A stretch of 64,000 nucleotides of DNA from Marininema mesophilum (lineage in GTDB: Bacteria > Bacillota > Bacilli > Thermoactinomycetales > DSM-45169): NCBI RefSeq assembly GCF_900106775.1, contig NZ_FNNQ01000005.1, positions 62,001 through 126,000 of the forward strand. Reading direction: 5' to 3'. Shown here one piece after another: positions 8,991 through 17,426 of the stretch (its first letter is position 1; every line of letters starts with the position of its first letter). The position numbers and the translations under genes were made by a program. The notes below the pieces were generated by a model. The model did not search any database, was not told where the DNA came from, and was given only the letters and a program-made list of their open reading frames with translations.

Positions 8991-9116
8991 TTGTATACGC
9001 AAAAGGAAGTCTGTCCTGTCTGTGGCCAACCAATCGAGGAAAACCGCGATACTAAGTTAAATGAATGTTGTTCTGCTCAATGGATTAAGCAACAAATCGA
9101 TAACTCTTATCTCTGA
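8991..9116 (+). CDS. Small cysteine-motif protein, 41 residues, unknown function
   Basis: A short frame beginning with TTG, eight bases after a GGGGG ribosome site. The product has CPVCG near residues 8-12 and a vicinal ECCS near residues 26-29, a possible zinc-binding arrangement, followed by a short polar tail. It has its own near-consensus promoter with an operator-like dyad and a terminator 70 bases downstream, so it looks like a complete single-gene unit. An overlapping ATG frame ends after 23 codons and lacks such features. I do not recognise the family; a metal-binding or redox-linked regulator is possible. Confidence 0.55.
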   Translation: MYTQKEVCPVCGQPIEENRDTKLNECCSAQWIKQQIDNSYL

Positions 9117-9182
9117 TTAACAACTTGATCACTTCTCTTTGACTGTCCCGATTCGCTTCTATTTATATCCTTTGCACTTATC

Positions 9183-9204
9183 CCCGAAATGGGGTTTTTT
9201 TGTG
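9183..9204 (+). terminator. Terminator after the 41-residue protein gene
   Basis: CCCC-GAAAT-GGGG followed by seven T residues on the plus strand. Confidence 0.8.
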
Positions 9205-9233
9205 TTGTATTACAGAGGATAATCATTACTACT

Positions 9234-10475
9234 CTACTCCTGAGGGGTTATCTGCTGTGCATTGGCAATCTTCGCAGCATATTCACGATAGTTGCTAATC
9301 ACGGGGATAGAAGAAGGAAGAGGCCACTCTAAATACTTCAATGCATGAGCCGTATTATACAAAACGACCCGTTCTCCAGCCCGAATATCTCCCGTCTCAC
9401 GCAAACGGAGCAAGCTAGCAAAGACAATAGCACCCTCTGGCGAAGCAGAAATCCCCTGATGTTCCATATAATTTTGTGCCTGTCTGATCTCTCTCTGGTC
9501 AACAGCGACTGCTGTTCCACCTGTCTTACGAAGAATCGATAAAATGAGACCCCCTGCTGGTGGATTCGGCACACGAACACCTGTAGGAGACGAGGTCGTA
9601 TCCTCACTGTAGGGAACAAAATCCTTTGCTCCTGAGTGAAAGATATCAACGACAGGGGTACATCCAACTTCCTGTACACTGACAAATCGCGGAAGATCTC
9701 CATGGAGGAGTCCCATCTCTTTCAATTCACAAAGGGCTTTCCAAATTCCGATCAATCCCGACCCTCCACCAGTTGGATACAATAATACATCCGGCATTTC
9801 AAAGGAGAGCTGTTCTGCCAATTCGAGACCCATCGTCTTTTTGCCCTCAAGTCGACCTAATTCCTTCGCAGTCCCAGCATTGATCCAACCTTCTGACGAT
9901 TTTCCATCTTCTATTATCTTTCCTGCATCATGGATAAGGCCATTCACACGATAGGTTTTAGCTCCATAACGCATAGACTCTTCTACAATAATTCCTGGAC
10001 AATCCATCGGTACAAAAACAAAGGCTTCCAATTTCCCACGTGCCGCATATGCCGCTAACGCTGAGGCGGCATTTCCATTGGACGGGACCGCTACCTTATT
10101 GATCCCTCGTTCTTTTAGCAACGAGACTGCCACAGAAAATCCTCTTGCTTTAAAGCTTCCGGTTGGGTTTTGTTCATCTCTTTTCACCCACAAGCGGTTC
10201 AAGGAAAGCTTCTCTTCCCAATCTGGAATCCGGATCATCGGTGTCCAACCCTCACCTAGGGTAACTGCCTCTTCAGGATGCTCTACAGGCAGTAGCTCAT
10301 GATAACGCCACATTGTGGAGGCTCGTTCCCTCAAAGGAGATGCTGCCCAACTCGCCTTCACCCGCTCCAGGTCATAACCAACAAAGAAGATACCTCCACA
10401 CGTACACTGACCTATTCCAGCATCATAGGGAATCTTATAGGAACATCCCGAACAGACTAACCATCCATCCTTCAT
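9234..10475 (-). CDS. thrC: Threonine synthase
   Basis: A PLP enzyme of 413 residues that converts O-phosphohomoserine to threonine. The N-terminal region has a CxxC plus CxC zinc-ribbon-like set (residues 8, 11, 24, 26), typical of the longer threonine synthase subtype. The PLP lysine is in NPTGSFKARGF, the phosphate-binding loop is PTGGGSGLIG, and PSNGNAASALAAYAA is the substrate-binding helix. ATG 10475 was chosen because GGGAGGG precedes it and the zinc motif then begins the protein. It stands alone without hom or thrB. A related PLP enzyme such as a cysteate synthase cannot be excluded. Confidence 0.85.
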   Translation of the reverse strand: MKDGWLVCSGCSYKIPYDAGIGQCTCGGIFFVGYDLERVKASWAASPLRERASTMWRYHELLPVEHPEEAVTLGEGWTPMIRIPDWEEKLSLNRLWVKRDEQNPTGSFKARGFSVAVSLLKERGINKVAVPSNGNAASALAAYAARGKLEAFVFVPMDCPGIIVEESMRYGAKTYRVNGLIHDAGKIIEDGKSSEGWINAGTAKELGRLEGKKTMGLELAEQLSFEMPDVLLYPTGGGSGLIGIWKALCELKEMGLLHGDLPRFVSVQEVGCTPVVDIFHSGAKDFVPYSEDTTSSPTGVRVPNPPAGGLILSILRKTGGTAVAVDQREIRQAQNYMEHQGISASPEGAIVFASLLRLRETGDIRAGERVVLYNTAHALKYLEWPLPSSIPVISNYREYAAKIANAQQITPQE

Positions 10476-10562
10476 TCTCTTCCCTCCCGGATTCCTTCGC
10501 CTGGTTTGAGTTGTCCAGTAGCTTCTTATACCTATTTCCTCAGTGTATGCGACCTTTAGCAA

Positions 10563-10950
10563 AATGAGAAAATGAAAGCAATATGCCCAAATGAACCCAT
10601 TTACAATGATGTTAATTTCCCTCAGAATAACCTTTTCGCTTTTGTGTACATTTTAAAACAAATTCTAAAAAATAACAAGGTTTTTCAACTAATGCTAATG
10701 TATTTCTTATTAAAATACAAACAATTTTTCTTATATTTTATTACTAACAACATCTTAAACTTCCCTTTATATAAACAAAAACTTCTACCAAAATCAGAAG
10801 GAACCTTTTCAAATTAATTTATTTTTTGTTCTATTCAATTTTTTGCTCGATTATTAATGAGCATGTTTCACGAAACGTGCTCATTAAATATTTCAATATA
10901 ATTCCATTTTGAATGGTACTATTTGTTAAAGTGGTAAAATTATTCCCTTA
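10563..10950. other. AT-rich intergenic region with a long inverted repeat
   Basis: No credible gene is seen here. Composition changes sharply to AT-rich just upstream of thrC. At 10854-10887 two 16-base arms (one G-T mismatch) flank a 2-base loop. No T run follows on either side, so it is not a typical terminator. It lies about 70 bases before the sugar-cassette promoter. Confidence 0.6.
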
Positions 10951-10979
10951 TTGAAATATGAAAACGCTTTTACTACAAT
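10951..10979 (+). promoter_or_regulatory. Promoter of the sugar PTS operon with a cre site in the spacer
   Basis: TTGAAA (10951-10956) and TACAAT (10974-10979) have a 17-base spacer. The spacer holds TGAAAACGCTTTTA (10959-10972), which matches the CcpA cre consensus apart from one core position. CcpA bound there would block polymerase directly, giving glucose repression. Confidence 0.75.
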
Positions 10980-10986
10980 GGGTTTA

Positions 10987-11017
10987 TGTTTATACAACGA
11001 AAAATGTATTTTATACA
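10987..11017 (+). promoter_or_regulatory. Operator-like dyads in the PTS operon leader
   Basis: TGTTTATACA (10987-10996) and TGTATTTTATACA (11005-11017) resemble the TGTAT-ATACA half sites used by TreR-type GntR regulators. They lie between the -10 box and the start codon. No such regulator is encoded nearby. Confidence 0.4.
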
Positions 11018-11034
11018 AGGAGTGGTAGATACAG

Positions 11035-12693
11035 ATGAAATTGACGTCTTTTGACTTTTGGCAAAAGTTTGGGAAAGCATTGTTAGTAGTTATTTCTGTG
11101 ATGCCAGCTGCAGGTTTATTGATTTCTCTCGGAAAATTACTTGGTATGACAGCTGGCGATATCAGTTTCCTTAGCACAATTGCAAGAATCATGGAAGATA
11201 TCGGTTGGTCCGTTATTACTAACTTGCACATTTTATTTGCAGTAGCAATTGGGGGTTCTTGGGCAAAGGAACGTGCTGGAGGAGCACTTGCAGGATTATT
11301 AGCATTTGTAGTAACCAATCGAATTACAGGTGCAATTTTTGACGTAGACAGTGCCATGTTAACGGATTCAAAAGCGAAGGTTTCTTCATTACTAGCTGGA
11401 GATTTACTTGTAAAAGATTATTTTACTTCTATTCTTGGTGCACCAGCATTAAATATGGGAGTATTTATTGGTATCATTTCGGGGTTTTTAGGAGCAACAC
11501 TTTATAATAAATATTATAACTTCGACAAATTACCAAATGCGTTGGCTTTTTTTAATGGCAAACGATTTGTACCATTTATGGTAATCATCGGTTCGACAAT
11601 TACAGCGATTGTATTATCGTTTGTATGGCCTCTCTTTCAAAGTGGTTTAAATGAATTTGGGCGTTGGATTGCAACTTCAAAGGATAGTGCACCCGTTCTT
11701 GCACCGTTTGTATTTGGAACGTTAGAACGCTTATTACTACCATTTGGGCTTCATCATATGTTAACGATTCCAATAAATTACACCGAGCTTGGTGGCACCT
11801 ATACAATGCTGTCAGGGGCAAAAGCAGGACAAGCTGTAGTGGGACAAGATCCCCTATGGTTTGCTTGGATTACAGATTTAAATAACTTATTAGCTAAGGG
11901 TGATATGAAAGCATACAATGATTTATTAAACAATGTCGTTCCAGCACGTTTTAAAGTAGGACAACTTATTCTTTCATCTGGAGCATTACTTGGTATCGCA
12001 TTGGCCATGTACCGTAATGTAGATAAAGAAAAGCGTCATAAATATAAACCCATGTTCCTCTCTGCGGCATTAGCAGTATTTCTAACAGGTGTAACCGAAC
12101 CAATCGAATTCTTGTTTATGTTCATTGCACCCGTATTGTATATTGTATATGCTATTACAACTGGATTAGCATTCGCTGTAGCAGACCTTATTAACTTGCG
12201 TGTTCACGCGCTTGGGTTGATTGAGTTGTTAACTCGGACACCATTGCTTATAAAAGCAGGTTTAGCAAGAGATCTAATCAATTTTGTTGTTGTAACAGCT
12301 GTATTTTTCGGATTAAACTACGCAATAGCCAATTTCTTAATTAAAAAGCTCAATTTACCGACGCCGGGACGCGCTGGTAATTATACTGAAAGTGAAGAAG
12401 ATGCTACTGCAGATGGAAAAGAAGACAACAATGTGGCTACAAATGGAACGGAAGGCTCATTAGCAACAAGTGTTATTGAAATGCTAGGCGGGAAAGATAA
12501 TATTGTTGATGTAGATGCCTGTATGACACGTTTACGTGTCACAGTGAAGGAGACAGATGGTGTTGCAGAAGAAGCGAAGTGGAAACAAAAAGGGGCTTTA
12601 GGATTGATTGTGAAAGATAAAGGGGTCCAAGCAGTTTATGGACCGAAAGCGGACATAATAAAATCAGACATTCAAGATATCTTAGGAGTTTAA
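11035..12693 (+). CDS. PTS sugar transporter subunit EIICB (glucose/maltose family)
   Basis: A 552-residue membrane protein that imports and phosphorylates a sugar. Residues about 1-430 form the hydrophobic EIIC domain with GLHHMLTIPINYTELGG and the TGVTEPIEF motif. After a charged linker, residues about 475-552 form EIIB with the phosphorylated cysteine in DACMTRLRV. No EIIA domain is present, so an EIIA from elsewhere is needed. AAGGAG precedes the ATG. The convergent glucosidase suggests an alpha-glucoside such as maltose or isomaltose; that is inference from context. Codon and base use are much more AT-rich than in thrC or hisS. Confidence 0.9.
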   Translation: MKLTSFDFWQKFGKALLVVISVMPAAGLLISLGKLLGMTAGDISFLSTIARIMEDIGWSVITNLHILFAVAIGGSWAKERAGGALAGLLAFVVTNRITGAIFDVDSAMLTDSKAKVSSLLAGDLLVKDYFTSILGAPALNMGVFIGIISGFLGATLYNKYYNFDKLPNALAFFNGKRFVPFMVIIGSTITAIVLSFVWPLFQSGLNEFGRWIATSKDSAPVLAPFVFGTLERLLLPFGLHHMLTIPINYTELGGTYTMLSGAKAGQAVVGQDPLWFAWITDLNNLLAKGDMKAYNDLLNNVVPARFKVGQLILSSGALLGIALAMYRNVDKEKRHKYKPMFLSAALAVFLTGVTEPIEFLFMFIAPVLYIVYAITTGLAFAVADLINLRVHALGLIELLTRTPLLIKAGLARDLINFVVVTAVFFGLNYAIANFLIKKLNLPTPGRAGNYTESEEDATADGKEDNNVATNGTEGSLATSVIEMLGGKDNIVDVDACMTRLRVTVKETDGVAEEAKWKQKGALGLIVKDKGVQAVYGPKADIIKSDIQDILGV

Positions 12694-12697
12694 TCAC

Positions 12698-13489
12698 ATG
12701 GACGTGTTAACTTTAAATTGCCATTCTTGGCAAGAAGAAAACCAGATAGAAAAAATAAAATACCTTGCAAAAACAATTCAAGAAAAAAAGTATGATGTCA
12801 TTGCATTGCAAGAAGTAAGTCAATCTATGGAAGCAGAACATGTATATGGTGACAATAAACGAGATAATTATGGGATTGTATTACTTGATGAACTGAAGAA
12901 GCTTGGTGTAGTAGATTACCAGATGGTTTGGGGGTTCTCGCATCTTGGTTTTGCCACATTTGAAGAGGGGTTGGCAGTTCTAACGAAGTGTCCAATTATT
13001 AAAGAAAGATCTTTCTTTGTATCAGAAAGCGAGGACACAAATAATTGGAAAACACGCAAAATCGTTAGTGCAACCATCTCTTATAAAGATCAACCGATAA
13101 CTATTTATTCATGCCATCTTGGTTGGTGGGATGATGAGGAAGAACCCTTTCAAAAACAAGTAGATCGATTAATGGGGCAAGTGAACAACCAAGAGCTTTC
13201 TTTCTTAATGGGTGATTTCAATAATAATGCCCATTTGAGAGGAGCAGGCTACGATTATCTCATGCAACAGGGTCTATATGACACTTACGAATTGGCGAAA
13301 CAAAAAGATGATGGAACGACTGTAAAAGGAAAAATTGCTGGTTGGAAGGAGAATAAGCAAGACCTACGAATTGATTTCGTTTTAAGTAATCAAGCTATAG
13401 AGGTGATCTCCTCCCAAGTTATCTTCAACGATATTAATTATCGTGTTATATCAGATCACTTTGGGGTTGAAGCGAAACTAAATATATGA
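12698..13489 (+). CDS. Endonuclease/exonuclease/phosphatase (EEP) fold hydrolase
   Basis: A 263-residue member of the metal-dependent EEP superfamily. Catalytic positions are visible in order: LNCHSW with the N-terminal Asn, LQEVS with the metal-binding Glu, SCHLGWW with His, GDFNNN with Asp and Asn, RIDFVL, and SDHFG at the C-terminus. It has no signal peptide, so it acts inside the cell. It starts four bases after the PTS gene and uses AGGAG inside the end of that gene. Cotranscription with a sugar importer points to a phosphodiester or sugar-phosphate substrate, but the real substrate is unknown. Confidence 0.8.
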   Translation: MDVLTLNCHSWQEENQIEKIKYLAKTIQEKKYDVIALQEVSQSMEAEHVYGDNKRDNYGIVLLDELKKLGVVDYQMVWGFSHLGFATFEEGLAVLTKCPIIKERSFFVSESEDTNNWKTRKIVSATISYKDQPITIYSCHLGWWDDEEEPFQKQVDRLMGQVNNQELSFLMGDFNNNAHLRGAGYDYLMQQGLYDTYELAKQKDDGTTVKGKIAGWKENKQDLRIDFVLSNQAIEVISSQVIFNDINYRVISDHFGVEAKLNI

Positions 13490-13495
13490 ATATAG

Positions 13496-13533
13496 AAGAA
13501 ACCCTCATGGCCTATAAGCTATGAGGGTTTCTT
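13496..13533 (+). terminator. Terminator of the PTS-EEP operon
   Basis: GAAACCCTCAT pairs with ATGAGGGTTTC around a 12-base loop just after the EEP stop codon. Confidence 0.85.
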
Positions 13534-13602
13534 ATGGGTACATTTGGGACACTCCTACTTGAACGCAGTTTTAGGTCGATATTGTACCCTCTGATAAATT
13601 AA

Positions 13603-13640
13603 GAAAAAGCAACTCTTTTTAACGAAGAGTTGCTTTTTCC
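13603..13640. terminator. Bidirectional terminator hairpin between convergent units
   Basis: AAAAAGCAACTCTT pairs with the downstream GAAGAGTTGCTTTTT arm. A and T runs on either side allow function in both directions. A second short hairpin, AGGATGC/GCATCCT followed by T6, lies at 13651-13676. Confidence 0.8.
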
Positions 13641-13678
13641 ACACTCTGATAGGATGCTATGTTGCATCCTTTTTTGTT

Positions 13679-15340
13679 TTAAACCTGATAAATCCTTGTT
13701 TCATAAGGCTTTAGAGTTATCGTAGTAACCTTATCATGTGCTTCGACTTCGTAGTTACTTAATAGCAGACGATCACTTTCTAACTTGAACTGATTCTCAT
13801 CATATACAACTTGATCCTTTGATATATTGCTAATCACAACCACTTTTTCATTGTTTAGCGTACGCGTATACGCATAGATTTGCGGATGATCTTCTAAAAG
13901 TAAATCATAGACTCCGTAGGTGAATACCTCGTATTTCTTTTTCAACGCAATCATTTGTTTATAAAAATTTAAAATTGAATGCTCATCAGTTTGTTGTTTC
14001 TGAACATTAATGTCCGGATAGTTTGTGTTGATCCCCAGCCACGGAGTTCCTGTCGTAAAACCAGCATTTAAATCGTCATTCCACTGCATAGGTGTTCTGG
14101 AATTATCCCGAGCGCTTGCCCAAATAATTTCCATAATCTCATCGTGGGAAACGCCTTCCTCGCGTTTTTTACGATATAGATTTTTTGCCGCAACATCATT
14201 ATAGTCTTCAATATTTGGAAACTGCACATTTGTCATACCAATCTCTTGTCCTTGGTAAATAAATGGAGTTCCCTGCATAAAGAAGTACATCGCACCTAAA
14301 GCTTTTGCACTTTCGCGCCAATATACTCCATCGTTGCCCCAGGTAGAGACAATCCGCGTTCTATCGTGATTTTCAATATAAAGTGCATTCCACCCTTTAT
14401 TCTCTAAACCTTTTTGCCATCGCGTGAAAATACGCTTCAGTTCAACAACATCTAAATCTTTCTTTGTTTCAGCATCCCATAAGCTTACATGCTCAAACTG
14501 GAATATCATATTAAATTTCCCTTTTTGCTCTCCAACCCAAAGTTCAGCATCTTGGACATCTACACCGTTCGCTTCACCAACAGTCATGATGTCATACTTT
14601 GAGAACGTATTCTCTTTTAACTCTTCTAAAAGCGGTTGAATCCCCTCAACATTCATATGTTTGTCAAATGAAGAAACATACTTTAATCCATCTGGATTAG
14701 GCATATCTTTCAAGCCTTCTTCTTTTTTGATATGACTAATCGCATCCACTCGAAAACCATCTACGCCTTTATCAAGCCACCAATTAACAGTGTTGTATAA
14801 TACTTCACGGACCTCTTTATTTTCCCAATTCAAATCCGGTTGCTTTCGTGAGAAAAGGTGTAAATAATATTGGTCTGTTTTCTCATCATACTCCCATGCC
14901 GATCCATTAAAAATACTTTCCCAATTATTCGGCTCTTTACCATTCTTTCCATCCCGCCAAATATACCAGTCACGTTTTGGATTATCTTTAGAAGAACGTG
15001 ATTCGATAAACCATTGATGTTCATCACTTGTATGATTAATAACTAAATCAATGATCAACTTCATATCACGGCTATGAACTTCTTCTAATAGCTGATCAAA
15101 ATCTTCCATCGTCCCAAATTCATCCATAATATCTTGGTAATCACTAATGTCGTAACCGTTATCATCATTTGGTGATTTGTACATCGGACAAATCCAAATT
15201 ACATCGATCCCCAAATCCTTCATATAATCTAATTTTGAAATAACACCTTGTAAATCTCCAATACCATCACCATTTGAATCCATAAAGCTACGCGGATAAA
15301 TTTGGTATGCTACCGCTTCTTTCCACCATGTTTTACTCAT
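13679..15340 (-). CDS. malL: Oligo-1,6-glucosidase / alpha-glucosidase (GH13)
   Basis: A 553-residue cytoplasmic glycoside hydrolase. The TIM barrel begins at the N-terminus with WWKEAVAYQIYPRSF. The catalytic nucleophile Asp is in GFRVDAISH, the acid/base Glu in VGEANG and the third Asp in ENHDRTR. The DSNGDGIGDL calcium loop is also present. Length and motifs fit the MalL/oligo-1,6-glucosidase subgroup that hydrolyses isomaltose and related sugars. It is convergent with the PTS operon, and both promoters carry a cre site, so they form one catabolite-repressed uptake and breakdown unit. Confidence 0.9.
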   Translation of the reverse strand: MSKTWWKEAVAYQIYPRSFMDSNGDGIGDLQGVISKLDYMKDLGIDVIWICPMYKSPNDDNGYDISDYQDIMDEFGTMEDFDQLLEEVHSRDMKLIIDLVINHTSDEHQWFIESRSSKDNPKRDWYIWRDGKNGKEPNNWESIFNGSAWEYDEKTDQYYLHLFSRKQPDLNWENKEVREVLYNTVNWWLDKGVDGFRVDAISHIKKEEGLKDMPNPDGLKYVSSFDKHMNVEGIQPLLEELKENTFSKYDIMTVGEANGVDVQDAELWVGEQKGKFNMIFQFEHVSLWDAETKKDLDVVELKRIFTRWQKGLENKGWNALYIENHDRTRIVSTWGNDGVYWRESAKALGAMYFFMQGTPFIYQGQEIGMTNVQFPNIEDYNDVAAKNLYRKKREEGVSHDEIMEIIWASARDNSRTPMQWNDDLNAGFTTGTPWLGINTNYPDINVQKQQTDEHSILNFYKQMIALKKKYEVFTYGVYDLLLEDHPQIYAYTRTLNNEKVVVISNISKDQVVYDENQFKLESDRLLLSNYEVEAHDKVTTITLKPYETRIYQV

Positions 15341-15361
15341 AACCCCTTCTCCCCCCTATGT

Positions 15362-15390
15362 ATATAAATGCAAGCATTTTCATAATGCAA
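15362..15390 (-). promoter_or_regulatory. malL promoter with a cre site in the spacer
   Basis: On the minus strand TTGCAT (15385-15390) and TTATAT (15362-15367) are 17 bases apart. TGAAAATGCTTGCA (15369-15382) differs from the cre consensus only at the C of the central CG. The architecture copies that of the PTS promoter. Confidence 0.7.
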
Positions 15391-15610
15391 TCATAACAAA
15401 ATATGATGAGTTTGCAAGGGATGTCGAATAGCCAAAGTTAGGAGAAAAAAAGCCCCCTTGTGGTCATTTTTTGGAAATGCCTATCCCAAAATAACGCACA
15501 AAGAAGCCTTCTCATGAGATTTATCGTTCGGTATCACCTGGGATTTCACTTCACGATTAACCATTACTATTTTCACGGAGTGAAATGTAAAATTGTAAGG
15601 TTATTCTACC

Positions 15611-17119
15611 TTACTCCTCCTCAAATGGGATGACAGTAACCGTAAAAGTTCCGGTAGTGGAGTTGCCATTCGTATCCGTGGCCACACAGGTAACAATCGT
15701 CGCTCCCACTGGGAAAAAAGAGCCCGAGGTAGGAGTGCAGGTGGCCGTGATCACACCCGGGCAATTATCGGTGACCGTGGGATCGGGATAAGTCACGATC
15801 ATTCCAATGGAGTTATTCGCCTCAACGTCAATATCTCTAAGGTTCGTAAAGACAGGCGGTTCGGTATCATTCACCGTGACCGTAAAGGTACACGCTTCTA
15901 TATTCGCTGGGTTCAGGTTACTGGCTGCAGTACAAGTGACTGATGTTGGACTACCCACTGCTACGGTATCTGGATCGCAGGAAGTGGCAACATTGACGCA
16001 CTGATCCGATGGGAAAGGAACGGTTGCTGCACAGATTCCAGGATCATTGGGTAGCACTTGATCCGAGCAGGTTAAAGGGCGGACACAGTCGTCGAGAAAG
16101 ACGGAGACACTGTTAACATTTGCATCGGCGGTAGCTATGTCAGGGGCCCCATCATTATTAAAATCGGCGCTAGTGAGCACGTTTGGATTAGTTCCGGTGG
16201 CAAAGGTAGTTTGAGGACCAAAGGTACCATTTCCGTTTCCTAGCAAGATGGAGACGGTATTATCTACTTGATTGGTGACAGCGAGATCCGGAATGCCATC
16301 ACAGTTAAAGTCTGGACTTGTCACAAAAGCTGGAATCGTTCCGGTGGCGAAGGTGGTTTGAGGACCAAAGGCTCCAGTACCGTTTCCTAGCAAGACGGAG
16401 ACGGTGTTATCTACTGCATTAACGACAGCGAGATCGATAAACCCGTCATTATTAAAATCGGCGCTAACGATCCCGGCTGGGGCAGCACCGGTGGCAAAGG
16501 TGGTTTGAGGACCAAAGGCTCCAGTACCGTTTCCTAGCATGATGGAGACGGTGTTACTTCCTTGATTGGAGACAGCGAGATCCAGATTGCCGTCATTATT
16601 AAAATCGGCACTAGTAACCCCAAATGCAATATTTTCTGTGGCAAAGGTGGTTTGAGGACCAAAGGATCCGCTACCGTTTCCTAATAGGACGGAGACGGTG
16701 CCATCTGCTAGACTAGTGACAGCAAGATCCAGATTGCCGTCATTATTAAAATCCGCGCTAGTAATCCCGCTTGAATTACCTCCGGTAGCAAAGGTAGTTT
16801 GAGGACCGAAGGATCCAGTACCGTCACCTAGCAAAACGGAGATGGTAGCATCTCCTGCATTTACGACAGCGAGATCGAAATTACCATTATTACTAAAATC
16901 AGCGCTAGTAATCCCGGTTGGACTAGTTCCGGTGGCAAAGGTAGTTTGAGCACCAAAGGTTCCGCTACCGTCTCCTAAAAAAACGGAGACGGTGTTACTT
17001 CCGGCATTAGTGACAGCGAGGTCGATATTGCCGTCATTATTAAAATCAGCGCCAATAACCCCGATTGGAGTAGTATCGGTGGCAAAGGGGCCCGTAGTAA
17101 CAAAGGCGGGACAAACCAT
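15611..17119 (-). CDS. FG-GAP/VCBS repeat protein with C-terminal HYR domain, possible spore-surface protein
   Basis: A 502-residue acidic, Thr/Ser/Asn-rich protein. Residues about 20-340 are near-identical 49-residue repeats, each with a DFNNDGNxDLAV calcium-binding loop of FG-GAP type and the LGNGTGxFGPQTTFATG segment. Residues about 350-410 contain several cysteines. Residues about 415-498 form a HYR (immunoglobulin-like) domain with DTEPPVFTNL and the VTCVATDTNGNS motif. No signal peptide is present. GAGGAGG precedes the ATG. The promoter upstream fits mother-cell sigma-K, so a spore outer-layer protein is an attractive inference. The role is otherwise unknown. Confidence 0.75.
   Translation of the reverse strand: MVCPAFVTTGPFATDTTPIGVIGADFNNDGNIDLAVTNAGSNTVSVFLGDGSGTFGAQTTFATGTSPTGITSADFSNNGNFDLAVVNAGDATISVLLGDGTGSFGPQTTFATGGNSSGITSADFNNDGNLDLAVTSLADGTVSVLLGNGSGSFGPQTTFATENIAFGVTSADFNNDGNLDLAVSNQGSNTVSIMLGNGTGAFGPQTTFATGAAPAGIVSADFNNDGFIDLAVVNAVDNTVSVLLGNGTGAFGPQTTFATGTIPAFVTSPDFNCDGIPDLAVTNQVDNTVSILLGNGNGTFGPQTTFATGTNPNVLTSADFNNDGAPDIATADANVNSVSVFLDDCVRPLTCSDQVLPNDPGICAATVPFPSDQCVNVATSCDPDTVAVGSPTSVTCTAASNLNPANIEACTFTVTVNDTEPPVFTNLRDIDVEANNSIGMIVTYPDPTVTDNCPGVITATCTPTSGSFFPVGATIVTCVATDTNGNSTTGTFTVTVIPFEEE
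16090..17062 (-). repeat. Tandem 147-bp coding repeats (six full copies plus a partial)
   Basis: The DNA repeats with a 147-base period, in register with the FG-GAP coding frame. Copies share long identical stretches and differ mostly at a few codons, which suggests recent expansion by unequal recombination. Confidence 0.85.
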
Positions 17120-17153
17120 AAATATTCCTCCTCATGAACCTCATTTCCAGTAG

Positions 17154-17181
17154 TAGCCTATGCTTCGATATGGTAAAGGGT
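17154..17181 (-). promoter_or_regulatory. Sigma-K-like promoter of the FG-GAP/HYR gene
   Basis: On the minus strand AC (17180-17181), a 17-base spacer and CATAGGCTA (17154-17162) match the sigma-K pattern AC-N16/17-CATANNNTA exactly. The predicted start is some 25 bases before the ATG, leaving room for GAGGAGG. Confidence 0.55.
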
Positions 17182-17426
17182 TAATTAGCGGCCGGTATGC
17201 TTCATAATAGAGGCAACAAATACTGCGGATGTTACCCTCATTGGTCCCTAAAACATCCTGCGGCAGGGTTGTCGATTAGCCAACGTTTAACCTGAATGGT
17301 TCTGTAACTGATCGACAACTCTGATAAATTTACATAATTATCACACTCATTATCCTCTCCTTAATACACACTTCATATCTCGTAATTACACTATGTAGTG
17401 ATCACACGATAAGGAGAGGTTGCCAA
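17182..17426. other. Intergenic region between divergent FG-GAP and phosphodiesterase genes
   Basis: No gene is seen. A 9-base inverted repeat, GTTGTCGAT (17268-17276) and ATCGACAAC (17311-17319), encloses 34 bases. A short CACTATGTAGTG dyad lies nearer the phosphodiesterase start. No clear promoter was assigned. Confidence 0.4.

Noticed and set aside
15611..17119. Regularly spaced repeats that might suggest a CRISPR array.
   Set aside because: The 147-base period is coding, in frame, and has no spacer-repeat alternation. No CRISPR array or cas gene was seen in the window.
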